A DNA stretch of 64,000 nt from Cupriavidus necator (GTDB taxonomy: Bacteria > Pseudomonadota > Gammaproteobacteria > Burkholderiales > Burkholderiaceae), in the NCBI GenBank assembly GCA_022041995.1, contig CP074386.1, positions 248,001-312,000 of the forward strand, in the 5' to 3' direction. The notes beneath the pieces are model-generated. The model worked only from the letters and a program-made list of their open reading frames with translations. It did not search any database and was not told where the DNA came from. Shown here in pieces: positions 30,262 to 39,863 of this stretch (positions within the stretch are counted from its first letter, which is position 1; each line of letters starts with the position of its first letter). The position numbers and the translations under genes were made by a program.

Positions 30262-30524
30262 CCAACGCCGCCAAATTCGGAATCGAAGGCGCCAATGCGA
30301 ACGCCCTTGAGCATGCTGCTAGCGCAAAGGCCGCCATCTACCAGAAGTCGGATTTCGCTCTCACCTACTCGATCGAAGATACCGAGTGGGTCGCGCCGAG
30401 ATATCTTGGCGACGGCATTCGTTGGCTCGCAGCCGAGGAAGTGCCAGCGGCAGTCCCGAACCTCGTTGAAGCGATCGCCGCCGTTGCCAATGAAGGTGAA
30501 GCTGCGGAGCCTTCCGGTGCCTGA
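30261..30524 (+). pseudogene. OLD-family nuclease/ATPase (GajA-like), C-terminal fragment
   Basis: An open frame runs from the IS630 edge: ANAAKFGIEGANANALEHAA, IYQKSDFALTYSIEDTEWVA, PRYLGDGIRWLAA, ending PSGA. I recognise this as the end of an OLD-family (Toprim) endonuclease of the kind that precedes a UvrD-like helicase. The ATPase and Toprim parts are lost at the IS630 boundary. The last 35 bases overlap the helicase start at 30490, which supports an operon. Gabija-like pairing (GajA plus GajB) is an inference from order and the partial sequence. Confidence 0.5.
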
Positions 30525-32207
30525 AACATCCGCCGAGACGGCCAGCCAAAGGGCACTCGAACGTATTTATGCGGCGTTGACCGAGGGCCGGAGCTTCCGA
30601 CTGGAGGCCGGTGCGGGAGCGGGCAAGACCTACTCGCTCATCAAGGCGCTGGAATTTCTAATTAAGCGGCACGAGCGAGAGATGCCGCGGCGCGACCAGC
30701 AGATCGCGTGCATCACCTACACCAATGTCGCCAGAGAGGAGATCGAGGCTCGCACCGATCGCCACCCGATCATCCGCTGCGACACGAATCATGGCTTCTG
30801 TTGGTCGCTCATCGGGGCTTTCCAGAGGCAACTACGTGGGCTAGTGCAGGCGATGCCCGCTTGGCAGGCCCGCATCGCGGAAGCCGGTGGCCTCGGCGAT
30901 CGGCAGATCGAGTATAGCCTCGGATATCGCGTAATACGTGAGAAGTCGGTCTCACTCCATCATGACGATATTCTTCCGCTCACCATCTCCTTGATGGCCA
31001 ATCTCAAGCTCCGCCGGCTGCTGGCAGACAGTTACCCCATCATCCTGATCGACGAATATCAGGACACCGACGCAGACTGGATAGAGGCTATTAAGGAGAA
31101 CTTCCTTGGCGCCGAGGGTGCACCGCTTTTCGGATTCTTCGGTGACCATTGGCAGAAGATCTACGGGAATGGATGCGGCAAGCTGGAACACCCCGCGGTC
31201 GAGGAGATCGGCAAAGAAGCTAATTTTCGGTCCGTCCAGACAGTGGTCGAAAAGCTAAATGCCATGCGTCCAGAGCTCCCCCAGTTTGTCGATGATCCGG
31301 ACTCGGTCGGCGAGGTGCGGCTCTTCCACACTAATGGCTGGCCGGGTCAGCGGCTCACCGGCGGGCATTGGGGCGGCGATCTACCGCCCGAGGTGGCCCA
31401 TGCGGCGCTGGTGAACGTGCGTGCCCGGCTCGAGGAGAGCGGATGGAACATCCAGCCGACGAGCACCAAGTCCTGATGCTCACCCATCGGGTGCTCGCGG
31501 CCGAACAGGGCTATGCGAGCCTGCCGACTGTGTTTCGCTATAACGAGTCCTTCACCCGTAAGGAGCATCCCTACATCTCCTATTTCGTCGATGTGCTGGA
31601 GCCCGCTTGCGAGGCCTTTGCCAATCGCAAATATGGGATGATGTTCGAAGCGCTGGGATCGAGCGTCCCTCCCATGCGGCGCCCGGCCGACAAGACGGCG
31701 TGGGCGCGGAGGATGGATGAGTTGTTCGTCCTAAGGACGAACGCCTCGGTCGGCGAGGTTCTCGATCATCTCCGGCGCGCGCGCCGGCCGCGACTGCCCG
31801 ACGCGATCGAGGATCGCGAGCGTGACCTCGCCGAGTTTGATCGGGACGCCGGCGAAGAGATGCCCGCCGCATTGAGCGAGGTCGATAAGTTGCGCGCGGT
31901 ACCCTACTCAGAGATCCAGACATTAAGGAGCTATCTCGAAGGCTTTTCACCCTTCGAGACGAAGCATGGCGTGAAAGGCGCGGAATTCGAGAATGTGCTC
32001 ATGATAATCGGGCGTGGATGGAACCAGTATAACTTCAACGAGATGCTCGAACTGGCTTCCACGCAGGAGATCCCGGCAAACAGGCTAGCAGCATACGAGC
32101 GCAACCGAAACCTGTTCTATGTCGCCTGTTCGCGGCCCAGGAAGCGACTGGCGCTGCTGCTCACCCAGCAACTTTCGCAGGCTGCCATGGGGACATTGCA
32201 GCGATGA
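30490..32207 (+). pseudogene. UvrD/Rep-type helicase (GajB-like), frameshifted
   Basis: ATG 30490 (MKVKLRSLPVPETSAETASQ). Motif I is LEAGAGAGKTYSLIKALEF, motif II PIILIDEYQDTDADWIEA, motif III FGFFGDHWQKIYGNG. The frame closes at 31476, but one base restored near 31455 (NIQP then DEHQVLMLTHRVLAAEQGY) carries it on to 32207 with motif V KHGVKGAEFENVLMIIGRG and the terminal NRNLFYVACSRPRKRLALLL. It would be about 570 residues. UvrD-like GajB partners OLD-family GajA in the Gabija anti-phage system. Both partners are damaged here. Confidence 0.75.
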
Positions 32208-32281
32208 TTTGGAGCCGACACGATCGAAGCATTGGAATTTTGGCTCGTCGGCGGAATCTGTGGGTGAAAGCGGATGTGCGG

Positions 32282-32712
32282 CTAGCCGAGTGAAGCCCGA
32301 TTCAGGTACTGATAGAGCTTGCGACAGGTTGCATCAAAGGAATTTTGTGCGGACTCGGAGATAACTGGCCAGATGAGAGGGCCGCCGTCTTCCTCGATGA
32401 GCTTGTCCAGGAGGGTTGCCACAGGGAGGGTAAGGAGATCGGGATCTTCATGGCGTCGTCGGATCATTCGCCACCGAGCATCCAGATGTGATCGCGGTGC
32501 CGAAGCAATGTCTTGCGTGCGTATCCCAAGGTTGGGAGATGCTCAAGGAAAGGCGTGAGTATTGCTACGATTTCCTCTCCAGTCGAGATATCTTCGTCAT
32601 CGACTCGCCACGAAGCCGGCCAGTTATGCAGGTCTGGAATGTACTGGGTGAGCGTTTGCTGTTCGGTGACAATGGCAGCTTTGCCCTTGCCGGTTTTGAG
32701 CTTGCTAACCAT
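32282..32712 (-). pseudogene. Conserved hypothetical protein, one-base frameshift
   Basis: The first part (MVSKLKTGKGKAAIVTEQQT to RDHIWMLGGE) and second part (MIRRRHEDPDLLTLPVATLL to FDATCRKLYQYLNRASLG) abut at GAATGA near 32465. Adding one A gives a single product of about 143 residues with a continuous helical pattern. I recognise the shape (LGGE-IRR-HEDP, FDATCRKLY) as a recurrent small conserved protein but know no function. Its start codon overlaps the start of the ISL3 transposase on the other strand, so the upstream region was probably replaced by that element. Confidence 0.5.
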
Positions 32713-33958
32713 GTTGCTGACTCGTCTGCTTAACGCTTGTCATCATTTTCCCGGCTTTGTCTATGAAGGTGCGCGGCTGTGCGAGGCAACCCAGTCCATC
32801 GAGATCGACGTTCGGCCGCGCAAGGGTTCGAAGCCGGTCTGCTCATGCTGCAACCAGCCTGCGCGGGGTTACGACTCACTCACGGAGCGCCGCTTCGAGT
32901 TTATTCCCGTCTGGGGTTTTGCAGTATTCCTGCTCTATACCATGCGGCGCGTCGACTGTCGTGACTGTGGCGTGAAGGTCGAAGCCCTGCCGTGGGCCAA
33001 TGGCAAGCACACGCTCACCCGCGCTTACATGATCTTCCTGGCGCAGTGGGCACGCAAGCTGTCGTGGAAGGAGACGGCACAAAGCTTCCGCACCAGTTGG
33101 GAGAAAGTCTTCAACGCAGTGGAGTGGGTGGTGGACTGGGGCCTGGCCCATCGCGAACTCGGTACGATCCGTGCCTTTGGTGTCGACGAGATCCAGTATG
33201 GTCGTGGACACAAGTACCTCACACTGGTCTACCAGATCGAGGCTGGCTGCACGCGTCTACTATGGGTGGGGCAGGAGCGCACGAAAGAAAGCTTCGCGAA
33301 GTTCTTTGCCATGATCGGAGAACAGGTATGCGAGAAGGTTGAGTTCGTCTGCTCGGATATGTGGAAGCCCTACCTTGAGATGATAGCGCTGCATTGCCCC
33401 AATGCGCTGAACATCCTGGACCGCTTCCACATCGTTGCGAAGATGAATAAGGCTATCGATGAGGTTCGCGCTGAAGAGTCCCGCCGCATGGTCCGCGACG
33501 GATACGAGCCGGTGCTCAAGAAGTCCCGCTGGTGCCTGCTCAAACGTCCGGAAAACCTGACCGACAAACAGCGACTGCGCATGCGTGACTTGTTGCAGTA
33601 CAACCTGCGCACCGTACGCGCCTGGCTGCTCAAAGAGGAATTCCAGCAGCTCTGGGATTACATCTCACCGGACTGGGCCGGAAAATTCCTCGACCAGTGG
33701 TGTACGCAGGTGATGCGCTCGCGCATCGAGCCGATGAAGAAGTTCGCCCGCACCGTGCGTGCCCACCGTGAGCTGATCCTCAACTACTTCCGTGCCCGCA
33801 AGCAGTTCTCCAGCGGCGTCGTCGAGGGCCTGAACAACAAGGCCAAAGTCACCATGAGAAAATCGTACGGATTCCGAACCTTCAGGGCGACGGAAATCGC
33901 GCTATATCATGCACTTGGCAATCTTCCTGAGCCTTCGTCAACCCACACTTTTTCCTGA
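32711..33958 (+). CDS. ISL3-family transposase
   Basis: About 415 residues from ATG 32711 (MLLTRLLNACHHFPGFVYEG). The zinc-binding N-terminus is VCSCCNQPARGYDSL with VDCRDCGVKVEALPW. The ISL3 core follows: IRAFGVDEIQYGRGHKYLTL (D), VEFVCSDMWKPYLEMIALHC (D), ILDRFHIVAKMNKAIDEVRA, and SGVVEGLNNKAKVTMRKSYG (E). It appears intact. Element ends were not resolved. Confidence 0.92.
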   Translation: MLLTRLLNACHHFPGFVYEGARLCEATQSIEIDVRPRKGSKPVCSCCNQPARGYDSLTERRFEFIPVWGFAVFLLYTMRRVDCRDCGVKVEALPWANGKHTLTRAYMIFLAQWARKLSWKETAQSFRTSWEKVFNAVEWVVDWGLAHRELGTIRAFGVDEIQYGRGHKYLTLVYQIEAGCTRLLWVGQERTKESFAKFFAMIGEQVCEKVEFVCSDMWKPYLEMIALHCPNALNILDRFHIVAKMNKAIDEVRAEESRRMVRDGYEPVLKKSRWCLLKRPENLTDKQRLRMRDLLQYNLRTVRAWLLKEEFQQLWDYISPDWAGKFLDQWCTQVMRSRIEPMKKFARTVRAHRELILNYFRARKQFSSGVVEGLNNKAKVTMRKSYGFRTFRATEIALYHALGNLPEPSSTHTFS

Positions 33959-33974
33959 CGAACCGGAATTTTAG

Positions 33975-35093
33975 ATGATCTCCATCAACCGTGAGTGGTG
34001 GGAGCATCTCTCTCCGAAAGTGATGCACCAGCGCCTGCGTGAGATGGAGGCGCTGTTACGCAAATGGTGCTCCACTGACTATGGCGCCCGCTGGCTATCG
34101 GTGGCCCGCCAAGAAGGCGGGGTGCTCCGCGTCAAGCCGGGTCAGTTGATCCCTGTTGTTCACTTCGTGGCGCTGGGAGACAGGCCGATTTTTATCGTGC
34201 CACAACAAGTAATCCGTGTAGGCCATCGCATGGTGGGAATGGACACGTTTCTCTCAGGCCGGCCTCTAGAGGAAGGCGAACTCGCGCTGCGCCCCGAAAT
34301 CCGGCTGGACATCGTACAAGACCCCGTGCTTCTCGGAGCCGCCGCACGCGGGGAAACTTCTCCGCACATCTTCGGCGTAAAGGAACCGAGCCTCGTTTTC
34401 TCAGCACCTGCGCCCTATCTGCTCTCGCCCAAACTTTGGCCGAGGAAAGCGTCAGTACTCTATCAACATATATTCGGAAGCGGAGCCTCCTATCCCGATG
34501 ACGGCTTCTTCTACGTCGGCGTGACCACGCGGCGCTGGCAGACACGTTGGGCCGAGCATCGCCGTGCGATGGAAACCGGCAGCCCGTTGCTTTTCCATAG
34601 GAAGCTGCGCGAGGAGATGGCCGCAGGCCGAGTCACCTACATCCACCACAAGGTCATGGGCATCACCGACGACATCGAGAAGCTCTACGCGACCGAAGAG
34701 TGGCTCGTCGAAGGGCATTGGAACGACGCGCGGCGGTTAAACATGATTCCCGGCGGCAAATCGGGGCTCCGCTATCTTCGCGAGAACGGCATGCTCGCCA
34801 AGCGAGTTATACCGTTGCCAGACGAAGGGGATTCGCTTCTTAGCGAGTGGCTGCGCGAGCAGCCTCGCAAAGGACTTCCGGCGCCCTGGGTTGCAGAGAA
34901 ATGGAAGGACGATGCCTGGGCCATCGCGCAGATATGCAGTCGCGACGATCGCCTGTCGATCGAACAAGTCCGCGCCATTCGCGAGCTCGTCGAAGCCCAC
35001 TCGGCCGAAGAGATTGCCGACCGCATCGGTGCGCGCAGCGCGGACCAGGTTCAACGCGTCATTGCTGGGAAGACCTATACGCGTGTGAGCTAG
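33975..35093 (+). CDS. Protein with GIY-YIG-like nuclease segment, function unknown
   Basis: 372 residues from ATG 33975 (MISINREWWEHLSPKVMHQR). A central segment PDDGFFYVGVTTRRWQTRW followed by AEHRRAMETGSPLLFHRKLR and EEWLVEGHWNDARRLNMIPG has the layout of a GIY-YIG nuclease (YVG for the YIG half, a following Arg and His, and a late Glu/Asn). The first ~170 residues and the helical C-terminus (SIEQVRAIRELVEAHSAEEI, possible HTH) are unassigned. It sits among defence-gene remnants on the same strand. The only other clue is context. Confidence 0.5.
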   Translation: MISINREWWEHLSPKVMHQRLREMEALLRKWCSTDYGARWLSVARQEGGVLRVKPGQLIPVVHFVALGDRPIFIVPQQVIRVGHRMVGMDTFLSGRPLEEGELALRPEIRLDIVQDPVLLGAAARGETSPHIFGVKEPSLVFSAPAPYLLSPKLWPRKASVLYQHIFGSGASYPDDGFFYVGVTTRRWQTRWAEHRRAMETGSPLLFHRKLREEMAAGRVTYIHHKVMGITDDIEKLYATEEWLVEGHWNDARRLNMIPGGKSGLRYLRENGMLAKRVIPLPDEGDSLLSEWLREQPRKGLPAPWVAEKWKDDAWAIAQICSRDDRLSIEQVRAIRELVEAHSAEEIADRIGARSADQVQRVIAGKTYTRVS

Positions 35094-35416
35094 ATGCTCG
35101 TCTCCGAAGCATTGGCCCCAATTAGTTGACTCATCGTCGATCAGCGGAGATGAAACAAAGCAGGGCCGAAAGGGACCAAGCCCGATGGCGGTATAGTGTG
35201 CGGGTTGGCCGACAGCTGCAATCGGGCCAGGAACGTCCGTCATAAATCAGTAGCCTGGTTTCCAGGAGCCGGACTCTGTATCGACAGGCTCTTCCGGGCG
35301 CCCCAATCCCACCTTTGACGGGATTGATGTCGTAGCTTCACGCTGAGTCCGGAGAATCCGATTCGTTGCGAGTAAAATCGTTAGATCCCAATGGCACCAA
35401 AGGAGGGAGTTGCTAA
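35094..35416. other. Intergenic region
   Basis: No convincing gene on either strand. A strong ribosome-binding site (AGGAGG) near its right end belongs to the next gene. Confidence 0.5.
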
Positions 35417-35849
35417 ATGGCGATGGCGGAAGAGTTCGAAGTAGCTGTGCGACGGATACATGAGCTCGCATTGACCTATCGCGGTCCCCGTGAAGCGGAC
35501 TTCCAAGAGCTTGCACGAAGAACAGATCGAACGCTTAGGTTTGCAGAAGAAGCTCCAGCGGGGGGGGCGATCCGCGCTGTTTGAAGAGATAAAAGCTAAA
35601 GCTCAGTTTCAAGAAGCGCTTGCCATTCTTTTTGCCATTGCCTTCCCTCCCACGAAGAAGACGGCTGACGAGGTCTTTATGGAGCTGACGCAGCTGCTGG
35701 AACAGCCGGTTACCGATGCGCAGATAATCGGGCGGGAGAGGCCTTTCAATTTGAGATCCCAGTTGAGGGGCGAAATTCCCACACGTCACAGGAAGCTCTA
35801 CGACTTCTTCAAGGAATTCATGCCCGAGGAGGATCAACTAGATGACTAA
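35417..35849 (+). pseudogene. Small unknown protein, first gene of a two-gene unit, frameshifted
   Basis: ATG 35417 stands 8 bases after AGGAGG and opens MAMAEEFEVAVRRIHELALT, but this frame leaves the coding pattern near 35500. The overlapping frame carries on as SLHEEQIERLGLQKKLQRGG, AKAQFQEALAILFAIAFPPT, LTQLLEQPVTDAQIIG, RHRKLYDFFKEFMPEEDQLD to 35849. I infer one protein of about 144 residues with a one-base indel. The stop overlaps the next gene's start by 8 bases, pointing to translational coupling. Function unknown. Confidence 0.5.
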
Positions 35850-36552
35850 GAAGGCTCCAGCGGCGCCCTCTCTCGTTCAGCAGGTCGAGAAGCTCTTCGA
35901 CCTTGCCGCCAAGTCCACCGCGACGCCATTGAAGCTGAAAGCAAAGCTTTCGGTGGACAAGCTGTTCGAGTTGCGGGTGTTGGGGCGGATTCTGAGAAGC
36001 TACTCGAAGGTACCCGGCGCGGTAGTCCGACACGTGCCTCCAACTACCAAAGGAGCGTCGGCGAACACGATCGTTGTCGCACTTAACCCGGCTTCCGCCG
36101 ACAGGAAAAGGTTTTCACACTTTAGCTTGATCGACCCTGGCGGCAACCACTTGGAGGCCTGGGTTTCTGTGGAGACAATGACCTTGAGCTGGAGCATCCA
36201 ACAGCCACATCCTGTTCCCCTGGCCGCTCTGCACGAACTGGATGTGGCAGTATTTAGAGGGGGATTCCCAAGTACCCCAGTCACCTCGATGTCTGCCTTG
36301 CCGTCAGTTGCAAGAACGTCTTCAAGGCACAAAAGGAGTGTGTTCGCGAGGTACTTGGGATGCGGCGCGAGACAGCGTTTGTTACCCGACGGGAGGGGGG
36401 CGTCTAGCCTTGCACCCTGGCTTGTCCCTGCTGTGCCGACCGCTCCTCCTAGCCCGGTGTTCCTGTGCAGCTCAGACCCTGGAATACGAAAGTACATGTC
36501 CCCGGTAGATGCCCATGGAGTGTACGTGCGCTACCTCCACTTTTTCGGCTGA
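35842..36552 (+). pseudogene. Restriction-endonuclease-like protein, frameshifted
   Basis: Starts MTKKAPAAPSLVQQVEKLFD; an N-terminal domain (FELRVLGRILRSYSKVPGAV, ANTIVVALNPASADRKRFSH) leads to HELDVAVFRGG. With one extra G in the run near 36258 the frame continues IPKYPSHLDVCLAVSCKNVF and CVREVLGMRRETAFVTRREG. The D...CLAVSCK pattern looks like a PD-(D/E)xK nuclease core. A second indel in the G run near 36400 returns to the first frame (WLVPAVPTAPPSPVFLCSSD, AHGVYVRYLHFFG). It is coupled to the preceding gene, so a two-gene restriction or defence unit is plausible. Confidence 0.5.
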
Positions 36553-36722
36553 TTCGGTAATGCGGTCTGGTGGATAAGTGAGAGTCAAGATTACGAAATA
36601 TAGGCGCAACGACGGCTAAGAATAGAGCCCGATATGCGCAGCTAGAATGAATTGTCATACGGCCCATGACAGCAATTCGGTATCGCAACACTATCGCCGC
36701 CTCACCACATAATTCATTGATC

Positions 36723-37445
36723 ATGAAAAAGCAGATATACAACACTGCGGTCTACGTCGACATGGAGAACGTCGCCTCCATCGATTTCGCTCTCGATGAC
36801 CTGATGAGCGCACTACTTCGCGCGGACGATGACCACAACTGCATCTTCGTGATCAAAGCGGCCTACGGCAATCAAAGCAGCAGTAAGAAGACGCTGAAAG
36901 AGCAACTGATCGACCACAACTTCACGCTGATCGACACGCCAAAGATTGGGGCAGAGAAGAATCGCGCTGACTTGTTCATCAGCCTTGATGCGTTTGAAAC
37001 CCTGTACCTTGGGAACCCGAAGATCGATCGCTACTGCTTCCTAACCAGCGACTCGGATTTCACAGTAATCGGCGATCGGCTACGAAAATTCGGTAAAGAA
37101 GTTTGGCTGGTCTGCCGCCGCAAGGACAAGGACCGCGCCATCTTGGCCAAGGCGTTCGACACCCTGCTTTTTCTGGAAGATTTCGGGCAGGCCCAGATCA
37201 AGACGTTCAACGACGCGATCGAGAACCTCTTTGTCAAAGCCCTGCGCAACATCGATAGCAACAAGTTGCCGGTCAATGTCTCGACCGCAAATAACAAGAT
37301 GAAGGAACTGGACCCGAGCTTCGATGTGTCTCGGACGGCGTACAGGAACTTCATGCCCTTGGTGAAGGAAATGGCGAATCGTGGCCATCTGCGTTTTACC
37401 ACGTCGCCAGGCGGGGAAAATCGGATTACCGAAATCCTGTTCTAG
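36723..37445 (+). CDS. NYN-domain protein (PIN-like RNase) with C-terminal OST-HTH/LOTUS-like part
   Basis: About 240 residues from ATG 36723 (MKKQIYNTAVYVDMENVASI), chosen over an upstream ATG because the NYN domain starts here. Acidic residues of the nuclease site are visible: YVDMENV, KNRADLFISLDAF, CFLTSDSDFTVIGDRLRKFG. The C-terminal NVSTANNKMKELDPSFDVSR and TAYRNFMPLVKEMANRGHLR resembles the LOTUS fold that often follows. Such proteins are RNA-cleaving or RNA-binding; the substrate is unknown. Intact and on the same strand as the preceding defence-like genes. Confidence 0.8.
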   Translation: MKKQIYNTAVYVDMENVASIDFALDDLMSALLRADDDHNCIFVIKAAYGNQSSSKKTLKEQLIDHNFTLIDTPKIGAEKNRADLFISLDAFETLYLGNPKIDRYCFLTSDSDFTVIGDRLRKFGKEVWLVCRRKDKDRAILAKAFDTLLFLEDFGQAQIKTFNDAIENLFVKALRNIDSNKLPVNVSTANNKMKELDPSFDVSRTAYRNFMPLVKEMANRGHLRFTTSPGGENRITEILF

Positions 37446-37879
37446 GCAGGCCGACGGCAGAGTTCGGCAAGGCTGGTTCCCTCTGCTTTGGCGCATTCTC
37501 TGGAGTTAGGGCACTCTCTCGCTTTGCTGACCACGGTCTAACCTGCCTTGCCATCGCGATATGATTGCCTGAGCAATCTGTGGTCTCTAGCCTTCACAAC
37601 CACTTCAGGGTCGATCTTGCCATGGACACGGAGGAGACTCACTCAAATCTCTCGTCTTGCTGCCTGGCGTGGGGTCATCGTACTTTCCGTGCATTTTCTA
37701 GCGGTATGCACCGGAAAGGGCTTATCTATCAAGAGCTTACAAATACGCTGGCGGCAAGTGATTCATTGCTCTGAGAAGCCTTACTACAGGCGGGTCTGCA
37801 GTCTGCTACCGCCATTTTTTCACGGAAAGTACGATGACCCCGAGGAGACCGCCAGATTTCACGCGCAGCCCACCGTGGC
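37446..37879. other. Intergenic region
   Basis: I see no gene or recognisable repeat; the few short open frames lack start signals and protein-like composition. Confidence 0.5.
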
Positions 37880-38427
37880 TCAATCCACGCAGATCTTGTC
37901 CGCGATCAGTTTCAGATAGGGCGGAAGGTCAGCATCGGCGACCATCCGGACGAGTTCTTCAGCGTGCACCAGCGACAGACGAAGCCTTCGCGTGGCCATC
38001 GCCATCAGAAACTCCGGCAATGCATCCCCTTCGCCCCTGGGCCATCCGAGCACCGAAGCCCGGATGACGCTGAACATCCTCGCGCTGGCCTGTTCGTTGC
38101 CGACGTAGTGAAGTTCCGTGTCCCGCGCGCCACGCAGCAGTGCTGCGCGCAAAATCGCATCGTTGTAGTTCTCGAAATTCAGCGGGTTGAGCAGTACCAG
38201 CCCGTAGATCGAACGCTGGAAGTGCACGGGCTCCTGCGCAGCCGGCACGGCGAGCCCTTTATTCCCGGCGCGGACGCAGGCCAACAGGTTGGACACCACC
38301 GCGAATATATCGCCTTGGGAGATGGCGTCGGCATCACCGTCCACTTTGAGATAGACGAAATCATGATTGATGTGCAATGCGCAATGCAGCCCCGACAAGA
38401 ACAGTTCATCGTGGCGTAGCGCAGCGT
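37880..38427 (-). pseudogene. Large unknown protein of the GHKL operon, C-terminal part (cut by IS4)
   Basis: From the IS4 edge the frame reads EDAALRHDELFLSGLHCALH, INHDFVYLKVDGDADAISQG, FQRSIYGLVLLNPLNFENYN and ends LKLIADKICVD. Joining it across one 10-bp target repeat to 39874 and beyond gives ATLQARLEVLEDAALRHDEL in frame, proving that it and the segment at 39864-41560 are one gene. No domain is recognised in this part. Confidence 0.7.
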
Positions 38428-38437
38428 CCTCCAATAC

Positions 38438-39863
38438 CAATCCACCCAAGATAAGCCGCCAAATAAAATCGCAATTGGCGCCGAGAACGCTTGACAGGTG
38501 ACGAGGTTCGAGGGGCCGCCGCCCTGCTTGCGCTGGATGTTTAGCGCAAGCAGGGCGGCGGCCAATAGAGGATCGCTTCTCGATCTTCGCTTGGCTCTCA
38601 TGCCCCTGTCCGATTTGTTCGCTGCACTTGCCCAATATCTGCACACCAAGGTCTTTCACGATCTTGCCCGTCATCCAGAGCATCCGGCCGCCTTCACCCG
38701 GCAGCGCAAGCTCACCCTGCCGACACTGATCTCCTTCATGCTCGGCAACTTGCGTATGGGCATGCAAGCCGAGCTCGATCAATTCTTCGCCACGCTCGCC
38801 CGCCAAAACACCTTGCGCCGTTGCGTCAGTGAACAAGCCTTCGCCCAGGCTCGCAGCAAGCTCGGCGGCGATGTCTTTGCTCACCTCAATGACTGGCTAC
38901 TTCAGCACGTCTCCAACCATTTGCCACGCTGGCATGGCTTTCGGCTGGTCGCCGCGGACGCTTCACACCTGCGTTTCGCCATTCGCCACAGCCATCTGCC
39001 TCGAGCCGCCAGCCGCGATCAACTTGCCTTCGGCCTGTACCTGCCTGGGGCCGAGATCATGCTCGCCGCCTCATTACACAGCGTGTACGAGAACGAACGC
39101 CAGATCCTGTTCGAGCATCTGGACCGCCTGCAATCCGACGACTTGCTCTTGCTCGACCGCGGCTACCCCGCCCGCTGGCTGGTGGCCGTACTCAACCAAC
39201 GAAACATCCCTTTCTGCATGCGTGCCGACGGCAGCGGCTTTGCTGCCGTACGGCGCTTCGTGCGCTCTGGCCGTGACGAGGCCATCGTCACGCTCCCCGC
39301 TCCAGCCCGCATTGACGCGCGCGACTACGAGTGTGCGGCTACCCCGCAGACCGTTCGGCTGATCCGGCAGATCTCGCCAGCCGGCAAGGTGCGCGTGCTC
39401 ATCACCAATCTGCTCGACATGCACCGCTATCCAGCGGCCACCTTCCGCGACCTTTACCATCAACGCTGGCGCCTCGAGGAGGCGTACAAACGCCTCAAGC
39501 ACCGCATGGGACTCGAACATCTGTCCGGCCTCTCGCAGTTGGCTGCCAGGCAGGACTTCGGCGCCAAAATCCTCAGTGATAACCTGCACGCTCTATGCTG
39601 CTTCAGCGCCGTGCAGGAACATGAGATTGACTCGAACTATCGGATCATCCGAACCTACGCCATCACCGCTCTCAAACCTGTCCTGCCAGCGGCGCTACTG
39701 GGACTGCGCTGGGCCAAGGCTGCGCTGAATGAGACCTTGGCCTTGATCGCAACACGTACCCATCGCGTGCGACCGGATCGCGCTAAACCACGTCCGCCTC
39801 GCCAGAAACCTCATCGACATGCCGCCTATAAGGCTTGCTGATGTCCTTATCTTGGGTGGATTG
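38438..39863 (+). mobile_element. IS4-family element
   Basis: Ends are perfect inverted repeats (CAATCCACCCAAGATAAG on the left, its complement on the right), flanked by the 10-bp direct repeat CCTCCAATAC at 38428-38437 and 39864-39873. The element is 1426 bp. It interrupts the large gene of the GHKL operon. Confidence 0.95.
38600..39841 (+). CDS. IS4-family transposase
   Basis: 413 residues from ATG 38600 (MPLSDLFAALAQYLHTKVFH). It has the DDE motifs RLVAADASHLRFAIR (first D), DDLLLLDRGYPARWLVA (second D) and the IS4 YREK signature in LYHQRWRLEEAYKRLKHRMG. An in-frame extension upstream to 38498 has no start signal and enters the terminal region. Intact. Confidence 0.93.
   Translation: MPLSDLFAALAQYLHTKVFHDLARHPEHPAAFTRQRKLTLPTLISFMLGNLRMGMQAELDQFFATLARQNTLRRCVSEQAFAQARSKLGGDVFAHLNDWLLQHVSNHLPRWHGFRLVAADASHLRFAIRHSHLPRAASRDQLAFGLYLPGAEIMLAASLHSVYENERQILFEHLDRLQSDDLLLLDRGYPARWLVAVLNQRNIPFCMRADGSGFAAVRRFVRSGRDEAIVTLPAPARIDARDYECAATPQTVRLIRQISPAGKVRVLITNLLDMHRYPAATFRDLYHQRWRLEEAYKRLKHRMGLEHLSGLSQLAARQDFGAKILSDNLHALCCFSAVQEHEIDSNYRIIRTYAITALKPVLPAALLGLRWAKAALNETLALIATRTHRVRPDRAKPRPPRQKPHRHAAYKAC

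Noticed and set aside
38428..38884. N-terminal ~150 codons of a longer minus-strand frame ending at 37880
   Set aside because: They read antisense through the IS4 transposase; the true upstream part of that gene lies beyond the IS4 element.
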